Source: an uncultured Pseudomonadales bacterium (lineage in GTDB: Bacteria; Pseudomonadota; Gammaproteobacteria; Pseudomonadales; Pseudohongiellaceae). From it: a DNA stretch of 11,811 bases. The first letter of the stretch is position 1. Every line of letters starts with the position of its first letter. This document shows positions 7,102 through 11,811 of the stretch, one piece after another. A program made the position numbers and the translations under genes. The notes under the pieces are model-generated. The model saw only the letters and a list, made by a program, of their open reading frames with translations. It searched no databases and was not told where the DNA came from. The stretch spans positions 1 to 11,811 of the forward strand of contig CALKDE010000236.1 of the NCBI GenBank assembly GCA_938082955.1, given 5' to 3'.

Positions 7102-7612
7102 ATGTGATTGGGTGGCTATTCAAAGCTACTGAAAACCGGCAAAGGCGTTATGGCATATGTCTATTGGGGCATACAGGAGTCCGGCGGCAGCCGGTAGCGA
7201 TTAATGTGTTAGCCCTTGACCTGTGTTGTCATAAAAAAGCAAGACACCGCGTCGAACGCGGATCCAAAATTATCACTATATTGACGCCTGAAAATATAAT
7301 TCAGCTGATAAAGCGCGGAATCACCGCCGATGAGATGCCCTATTTCGTGATGAAATACCTAGAGGCCTCGATCTGGGCACAGCCTTTAAGATCAATGAGA
7401 TTTCTCCTATCAACAAGGTCGATACCATTATCCAACTTCTCAAAGCGCTTTCCTATGCGCGCCAGAAAAGAACGTGCCCCCCTGACAGCCCAGGCGCTAG
7501 GTTTCTAGCCCTTGGAAAGCGAAATAAATCACCAACAAGCGCCCGAACCGGGTTTTTATTCGGACTGTTGTTGCTGATTTTTGTACAATATCTCACTCTT
7601 TTTGATGGATAG
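7102..7612 (+). pseudogene. Decayed Ser/Thr protein kinase (Hanks type), remnant
   Basis: Three frames together spell a bacterial protein kinase. Frame 1 starts at ATG 7102, seven bases after AGGA, but the second codon is TGA; it continues GGYSKLLKTGKGVMAYVYWG (a damaged glycine-rich loop) and IQESGG to TAG at 7195. From about 7188 the next frame reads QPVAINVLALDL, the VAIK strand with lysine changed to Asn (AAT, 7203-7205), then NIIQLIKRGITADEMPYFVM and KYLE to 7364, the usual strand 4-5 and hinge. From about 7370 the third frame reads DLGTAFKINEISPINKVDTI, IQLLKALSYARQK, matching the hinge-to-alpha-E region that normally runs into HRDxKPxN. The catalytic loop, DFG and whole C-lobe are absent; instead a short linker leads to a hydrophobic segment GFLFGLLLLIFVQYLTLF and TAG at 7610. 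So there is one nonsense codon, two one-base-type frame shifts, substitutions at catalytic sites and a large internal deletion. An apparent 134-codon frame from GTG 7104 is only the middle fragment. The gene was probably co-expressed with the phosphatase at 7687. Confidence 0.8.
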
Positions 7613-7617
7613 GAAAA

Positions 7618-7661
7618 GATCAGCCAGAGCCTGCCCGAATTTTACACTATGCTGGCTAATC
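7618..7661 (+). repeat. Imperfect inverted repeat between kinase remnant and phosphatase
   Basis: GATCAGCCAG (7618-7627) and CTGGCTAATC (7652-7661) pair over ten positions with one mismatch and a 24-base loop, 25 bases before the phosphatase start. There is no T tract, so it is not an obvious terminator. It might be a leader hairpin or operator; function unknown. Confidence 0.3.
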
Positions 7662-7686
7662 AGATTACAGAATTCAGGACAGATTG

Positions 7687-8445
7687 ATGCCCCAGGCACT
7701 GACAAAACTCAGAATCGCTGGATATACACACGCGGGAATGCGCCGTGAATATAACCAGGATCATATTGGCTTCGATCAAGAGCTTGGCATAGCAGTTCTC
7801 GCCGATGGCATGGGCGGACATAAGGCTGGTGAAATCGCAGCCCATATGACCGTCAAATTCGTGTTAGAAAAGCTGCGAAAATTCGTTTTGCAGAAAACTT
7901 CTGTATCGATAACTGGCTCGCAGTTATTGGAATTTGTCTCTACTACAATTTCATCAAGCAATGCAGAGATATTTCGCGCTCAGCAAGAGCAAGAAGCCTA
8001 TAAGGGCATGGGCACGACGATAGTTGCCACACTGGTCATTGGGTCGCACATCTATGTCGGACACGTAGGTGACTCTAGGCTCTACCTGTACCGCAACCGC
8101 AAAGTAAAACGCCTAACCAAGGATCACAGCGTAGTTCAGGATTTAATCGATCGTGGCTTCTATACCGAAAGAGAAGCGCGCGAAGCAAACGTTGGGCATG
8201 TGGTCACCAGAGCTATGGGAACGAAATCTGCCGTTGATGTAGACACCGCAGAAGTACCACGGCTACCTTACGATCTATTGATGCTTTGTTCAGATGGTTT
8301 AACCGATATGGTTTCTGATTGGCAGATAGCAGAAACGATCGCTGAAAACATTACCGACTTAGATTTGGCCGCTAAGAAATTGATTGCGCTGGCAAACCAA
8401 AACGGCGGCAAAGACAATATTTCTGTCATTCTTATGCAGAGCTAG
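7687..8445 (+). CDS. PP2C-type (PPM) serine/threonine protein phosphatase
   Basis: Removes phosphate from Ser/Thr of target proteins using two metal ions (Mn/Mg). The 252-residue protein is a single cytoplasmic PP2C domain like bacterial Stp1/PrpC, with all motifs intact: NQDHIG at 23-28, LADGMGGHKAGEIAA at 38-52, MGTTIVA at 108-114, GHVGDSRLYLYR at 125-136, LTKDHSVVQDL at 143-153, VVTRAMGT at 172-179, MLCSDGLTDMVSD at 199-211 and GGKDNISVIL at 240-249. Metal ligands Asp25, Asp40, Asp203 and Asp243 are present. I prefer ATG 7687 over the adjoining TTG 7684 because GGACAG lies at a suitable distance. Such phosphatases usually sit beside a Hanks-type kinase; the upstream kinase here is a remnant, so this enzyme either serves another kinase elsewhere or has taken a kinase-independent role. 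Nothing suggests the phosphatase itself has decayed. Confidence 0.94.
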   Translation: MPQALTKLRIAGYTHAGMRREYNQDHIGFDQELGIAVLADGMGGHKAGEIAAHMTVKFVLEKLRKFVLQKTSVSITGSQLLEFVSTTISSSNAEIFRAQQEQEAYKGMGTTIVATLVIGSHIYVGHVGDSRLYLYRNRKVKRLTKDHSVVQDLIDRGFYTEREAREANVGHVVTRAMGTKSAVDVDTAEVPRLPYDLLMLCSDGLTDMVSDWQIAETIAENITDLDLAAKKLIALANQNGGKDNISVILMQS

Positions 8446-8525
8446 CCGCAGAATGAACACAAGAGCACTCTATTGATGAGCAATGGGGAAACTACAGGCC
8501 CGCGCTCGGCCAAGCTAAACAAACC

Positions 8526-8569
8526 AAAAAATGAAGACTACCCCGCTGTCTAGCGCAGCTTTCGTGGTC
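8526..8569 (-). terminator. Possible weak terminator after the PhzF-family gene
   Basis: On the minus strand GACCAC (from 8569) and GTAGTC (to 8536) pair with one mismatch around an inner GCTG/CAGC stem, followed four bases later by six T (complement of 8526-8531). The stem has an uneven internal loop, so this is a tentative call. It lies between the convergent phosphatase and PhzF-family genes. Confidence 0.3.
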
Positions 8570-8580
8570 TATAGAGTCTG

Positions 8581-9366
8581 CTAGATATCTATGTCGATAA
8601 CGCCGCGCATGAACAACACTGCCTTGCCCCAGATCAACACACGATCTCCTACCAATTCACAAGTCACCTCACCGCCGCGTTCTGAAACCTGCTTGGCTCG
8701 AAATGTAGTCTTGCCAAGGCGAGTTGCCCAGTAAGGCACAAGTTGAGTAAACGCAGAGCCAGTAACAGGGTCTTCTACTATCCCAGTTCTGGGGCCGAAC
8801 CACCTTGCGATGAAATCATACTCCGTAGACTCGGCCGTAATGATTATTCCTCGGCAGTCCAGCTGTGCCAACGGCAACATATTCGGGTCGACAGTTCGCA
8901 CCAATTGCTCCGAAGAGAAAACAGCAACGATGTCGGCAAACTTCAAGCAGGCCTCGGGAGTAGCGCCAAACGCCTCAACCAACTGCACCGGCAACTCAAA
9001 AGGAATAGGTGGCTGGGCTGGGAAATCCATTCTAAGAAAATCACCATTGCGGCTTACACTGAGCGTTCCAGACCTCGTGCTAAAACGAATCTCTTCTGCC
9101 TGATAGTCCAATTCCTCGAACAGAACATACGCTGCAGCGAGCGTCGCGTGACCGCACAGATCCACCTCCGTTGCTGGTGTAAACCAGCGCAGAGCGAACC
9201 CATCTCCCTCAGGAACAAAGAATGCCGTTTCCGATAAATTGTTCTCCGCAGCCAGCGCCTGCATGGTCTGCTCAGGTAGCCACTCCGCTAGCGGGCAGAT
9301 TGCCGCCGGATTACCCTCGAAAGGCTTGTTGGCAAAGGCATCGACCTGATACACATTGATTTTCAC
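8581..9366 (-). CDS. PhzF-family isomerase/epimerase
   Basis: A cytosolic enzyme of the diaminopimelate-epimerase fold, named after phenazine biosynthesis protein PhzF; most members have unknown small-molecule substrates. The 261-residue length is normal. It begins KINVYQVDAFANKPFEGNPAA (family N-terminus), has the catalytic glutamate Glu46 in NNLSETAFF, the DLCGHATLAAA motif at 69-79, and EDPVTGSA at 198-205 with GGEV at 231-234. The position after GSA, often His in YddE-like members, is Phe here; that position is not invariant. There are no phz genes around it, so a role in phenazine synthesis is not supported. The start is GTG (9364-9366) with GAGGT ten bases upstream, which fixes it. It follows the serine hydrolase by 82 bases on the same strand and may be transcribed with it; no good terminator separates them. 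Confidence 0.93.
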   Translation of the reverse strand: MKINVYQVDAFANKPFEGNPAAICPLAEWLPEQTMQALAAENNLSETAFFVPEGDGFALRWFTPATEVDLCGHATLAAAYVLFEELDYQAEEIRFSTRSGTLSVSRNGDFLRMDFPAQPPIPFELPVQLVEAFGATPEACLKFADIVAVFSSEQLVRTVDPNMLPLAQLDCRGIIITAESTEYDFIARWFGPRTGIVEDPVTGSAFTQLVPYWATRLGKTTFRAKQVSERGGEVTCELVGDRVLIWGKAVLFMRGVIDIDI

Positions 9367-9448
9367 TGAGTCTTTACCTCTAGATAGATGAAAACCGCAT
9401 CTTGCTGCAGTCAGGTTTACCGTTTATCCGATCGCTAGGAGAGCGTAC

Positions 9449-10483
9449 TTAGGGACGGCCAAGCTGTTGGACTTTGGCAGGCAATAGCACATGCTCTTCA
9501 ACAAGTTCGTAGAGGCGACCTAGGTGGCCCCTCCTCGACGAACCCGGCGTACTTTCCGATGTAGCAACTACAACTAAGTCCAATTCCTTCACCACGAAAA
9601 TAAGCTGACCACCATAGCCCCAGGCAACTGGAACCTGCATGCCGGCTAGGTCTCGCAGCCACCAACCGTAGCCGTAGAAGCGACCTTGGCCGCGCGGTGA
9701 TCTTGCGCGTGGTTTGTGCGAGTCTTCTATCCAGGCCTTGGAAATTACCTGCTCGTTCTCATAGACGCCTTCGTTTAGATACAAGCGACCAAATTCAAGC
9801 ATTTGCCGCGGCGTCATCTCCATATCGTTGCCTCCGAAATAGATTCCCTGCGGATCCTGCGACCAATAGGACATTGAGAAACCGAGCCGTAAACTCAAGT
9901 TTTCTTGTGCGAACTGCTTAGCACTCATGCCACTGGCTTGGGTGATGATCGCCGACAAGAGGTGAGTACTCCCCGTGCTATACAGCATACGAGTTCCAGG
10001 CGCCGCCACCAGCGGCTGATTGAGAGCGAACTCGACCCAATTGTCACTGAGAACCCACTTGCCATAGTTTCTATTGCTCGTGGTCTCTAGGCCCGATTGC
10101 ATCGTGAGCAGGTTCTCTATGGTGATCTGCTGCTTCTGCAGGTCATCACTCGCGGCGATTAGATCTGGAAAATACTCCGCCACTTTCACATCGACAGAAT
10201 CGATCAGCCCCTTATCGATAGCGATTCCTACTAACGCTGAGATAACGCTTTTGGAGGCAGATTTCATGTTCGCTGGGCGCGATGGGTCCCGTTGGTTGTA
10301 ATACTGCTCAAAGACAAGGTCGTCGCCTTGGCTAATCAGCAAGCTATGCAGCCGTGGTAGCTGACTGGCTGCGGCGTGTGCCTTAGAGTATTTACCCTGC
10401 GCGTCAACTTGCTCTGCGGCAATCGCGAAAACCGAGATCGAAGCTAAGGATAGGGCAATCAGAAAACGCAGCTGAATTCGCAT
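9449..10483 (-). CDS. Exported serine hydrolase, class C beta-lactamase/NylB-like
   Basis: A penicillin-binding-protein-fold serine hydrolase of 344 residues with an N-terminal signal peptide (MRIQLRFLIALSLASISVFA, probable cleavage after the AIA-A stretch near residue 22-23), so it acts in the periplasm or outside. The nucleophile motif SxxK is SASK at 75-78 within NMKSASKSVISALVGIA. The second motif is YST at 168-170 (YxN-like tyrosine), and the third lies at WGYGGQ (288-293), in place of KTG. These are the signs of the esterase/6-aminohexanoate-dimer-hydrolase branch rather than of a true beta-lactamase. Substrate is unknown; an ester, amide or peptide is likely. The ATG at 10483 gives a good signal peptide although no Shine-Dalgarno is evident. 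A reasonable promoter lies 39-66 bases upstream. Confidence 0.9.
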   Translation of the reverse strand: MRIQLRFLIALSLASISVFAIAAEQVDAQGKYSKAHAAASQLPRLHSLLISQGDDLVFEQYYNQRDPSRPANMKSASKSVISALVGIAIDKGLIDSVDVKVAEYFPDLIAASDDLQKQQITIENLLTMQSGLETTSNRNYGKWVLSDNWVEFALNQPLVAAPGTRMLYSTGSTHLLSAIITQASGMSAKQFAQENLSLRLGFSMSYWSQDPQGIYFGGNDMEMTPRQMLEFGRLYLNEGVYENEQVISKAWIEDSHKPRARSPRGQGRFYGYGWWLRDLAGMQVPVAWGYGGQLIFVVKELDLVVVATSESTPGSSRRGHLGRLYELVEEHVLLPAKVQQLGRP

Positions 10484-10521
10484 AGCAATTGTGCTGGGCT
10501 AGAGGGAGAAATGTGAAGGCG

Positions 10522-10549
10522 ATTATTACTCACTTTGAAATAGATTCAA
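10522..10549 (-). promoter_or_regulatory. Probable promoter of the serine hydrolase gene
   Basis: On the minus strand TTGAAT (complement of 10544-10549; four of six consensus bases) and AATAAT (complement of 10522-10527; five of six) are 16 bases apart, giving a leader of about 30 bases before the hydrolase ATG. The -35 box is part of a small inverted repeat TTGAA-n5-TTCAA. Confidence 0.45.
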
Positions 10550-10594
10550 CTGAGCAATGCACGCCTGATGGAACGTATCAAATTAATTAACTAA

Positions 10595-11811
10595 CTAAAT
10601 GCTGGCAAAAACATCAGCGACCATACCCGGCGTAAGAATCTGCGGAAGAATAATCGGCTCCTTGCTACTGTCGCCCGGATAGAGGACATACAGCGGCACC
10701 GAAGGGCGATTGAAATGCTCAAGGATAGCGGTAATCTCCGGGTCCTCGTTCGTCCAGTCGCCTTTCATGTAGGTAATGTCGTTGTCCAGCAGTGCCTGCT
10801 CGACACGCTCGGTACTCAGGGTAGTCTGCTCATTAGCAAGGCAGGTAATACACCAGGCGGCGGTCATGTTAACGAACACAGGGCGACCCTCGGCCTGTAT
10901 TTCATTAAGACGAGCAGTGCTGAAGACTTCGTAGTTCTGCGTAGAGTTACCATCTGCATCCACACTCGCTGCTTGCACCGTTGAAACGGTCTGCAAGAAA
11001 GGCGTCTGCATCAGATAGATTGCAGCGACTAACGCCATGGCGCCCACCGCGTAGTTAACCGTGCGCAATATCGGACCCATGGTGAAGCGGCGCTGGTACA
11101 TCCAAGCTGCGAAGGCGAGCAAGATACACACGCCAAGCACCAGTGACATTCCCATAACCCCTACCTGATTACCCAGCACCCAAAGGAAGAACAGCGCTGA
11201 GAGATACAAAGGGAATGCCATGAACTGCTTGAACGTTTCCATCCATGCGCCTGGTTTGGGCATGTACTTCGTTAGGGATGGCATATAAGAGAGCACGAGA
11301 ATCGGTAGCGCCATGCCTAAGCCCAAGGATACGAATACCATCATCGCAACCGCCCAAGACTGGGTTAGAGCAAAGCCGAGTGCCGGCCCCATAAACGGAG
11401 CGGTACAAGGCGTCGCTACAGTCGTTGCTAGCACACCTGTGAAGAATGAGCCCTGGTAGCCCTTCTTCTGAGCAAGGCTGCCACCGGCGCCCATGAGGCC
11501 CGCACCGATCTCAAACACACCCGAAAGACTCAGTGCCATCATGAAGAACACATACACGATAAACGCGAGGAACCAAGGCTGCTGAAACTGGAACGCCCAA
11601 CCAATGCGCTCGCCACCGGCGCGCAACACGATGAGAACTGTTGCCAAGGCTACGAAGGCGGCAATTACACCAACGGTGTAAGCCAGGCCATCCATGCGCT
11701 GTTTGTGCACGGATTCACCCGCATTTTTAGCGAAGCTAAGTGCCTTCATCGATAGAACTGGGAACACACAGGGCATCAGGTTCAGTATAAAACCGCCCAG
11801 TAGTGCGAATA
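10595..11811 (-). CDS. DsbD/ScsB-family protein-disulfide reductase, membrane and thioredoxin part (5' end outside window)
   Basis: Passes electrons from cytoplasmic thioredoxin across the inner membrane to periplasmic thiol proteins. The frame is open to the window edge, reading FALLGGFILNL before the Met at 11776, so that Met is internal and the N-terminal periplasmic domain is missing. Numbered from that Met, the first membrane cysteine is in MPCVFPVLSM (Cys3) and the partner is in ATPCTAPFMGP (Cys124), the paired-cysteine transport core. About eight hydrophobic segments cover residues 1-260. A periplasmic thioredoxin-like domain follows with AAWCITC (Cys309, Cys312); the residue after the second Cys is Leu, where Lys is common, and the cis-proline segment RPSVPLYVLY is at 357-366. 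The domain order fits DsbD/ScsB; ScsB-like is favoured by WCITC but not proven. The serine hydrolase follows 111 bases downstream with its own promoter. Confidence 0.92.
   Translation of the reverse strand, partial: FALLGGFILNLMPCVFPVLSMKALSFAKNAGESVHKQRMDGLAYTVGVIAAFVALATVLIVLRAGGERIGWAFQFQQPWFLAFIVYVFFMMALSLSGVFEIGAGLMGAGGSLAQKKGYQGSFFTGVLATTVATPCTAPFMGPALGFALTQSWAVAMMVFVSLGLGMALPILVLSYMPSLTKYMPKPGAWMETFKQFMAFPLYLSALFFLWVLGNQVGVMGMSLVLGVCILLAFAAWMYQRRFTMGPILRTVNYAVGAMALVAAIYLMQTPFLQTVSTVQAASVDADGNSTQNYEVFSTARLNEIQAEGRPVFVNMTAAWCITCLANEQTTLSTERVEQALLDNDITYMKGDWTNEDPEITAILEHFNRPSVPLYVLYPGDSSKEPIILPQILTPGMVADVFASI

Noticed and set aside
7104..7508. A 134-codon frame starting GTG that could be called a hypothetical protein.
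   Set aside because: Only its middle part resembles a protein family (kinase N-lobe), while its first and last parts are out-of-frame readings of kinase sequence seen in the other two frames. It is the central fragment of a pseudogene.
8743..9237. A 164-codon plus-strand open frame opposite the PhzF-family gene.
   Set aside because: It is antisense to a gene with clear conserved motifs, has no recognisable domain and no good ribosome binding site; a shadow frame.
11774..11776. ATG as start of the DsbD-family gene.
   Set aside because: The frame continues to the window edge with a family-typical membrane stretch before the PCVFP motif; the Met is internal.

Overview
The window looks like a chromosomal segment of a free-living, probably marine gammaproteobacterium. 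The evidence is the gene order alaS-lysC-csrA (familiar from Pseudomonas-like gammaproteobacteria), an AI-2E permease, a DsbD-family thiol transporter and a PhzF-family enzyme, all with ordinary, roughly balanced base composition. No mobile element, CRISPR array, rRNA or tRNA gene was seen. Genus cannot be fixed from the sequence alone.

Layout. 1-1161 (+): C-terminal part of a flavin-dependent oxidoreductase resembling spermidine dehydrogenase, cut by the left edge. It converges on csrA, with a strong hairpin terminator between them (about 1206-1230). 1268-5680 (-): the housekeeping block alaS -> lysC -> csrA, read right to left. A perfect TATAAT box lies upstream of alaS, with a perfect 6-bp-arm palindrome in the promoter spacer. 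lysC carries a convincing internal start for a separate regulatory beta subunit. 5841-6953 (-): AI-2E family permease. 7102-7612 (+): a decayed Ser/Thr protein kinase gene that a simple ORF call would miss or misread as an unrelated hypothetical protein. 7687-8445 (+): an intact PP2C-type protein phosphatase, the probable former partner of that kinase. 8581-9366 (-): PhzF-family isomerase. 9449-10483 (-): exported serine hydrolase of the beta-lactamase fold. 10595-11811 (-): DsbD/ScsB-type transmembrane thiol-disulfide transporter, cut by the right edge.

How it fits together. AlaRS, aspartokinase and CsrA link translation, aspartate-family amino-acid synthesis and global post-transcriptional control in one transcriptional direction. 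The most notable observation is the kinase remnant beside an apparently functional phosphatase. It has a nonsense codon directly after the start, two frameshifts, loss of the ATP-binding lysine and an internal deletion of the catalytic core, yet both ends and the ribosome binding site are still readable. I see no complete new multi-gene system; the best leads are this kinase-phosphatase remnant, the alaS promoter palindrome and the lysC internal start.
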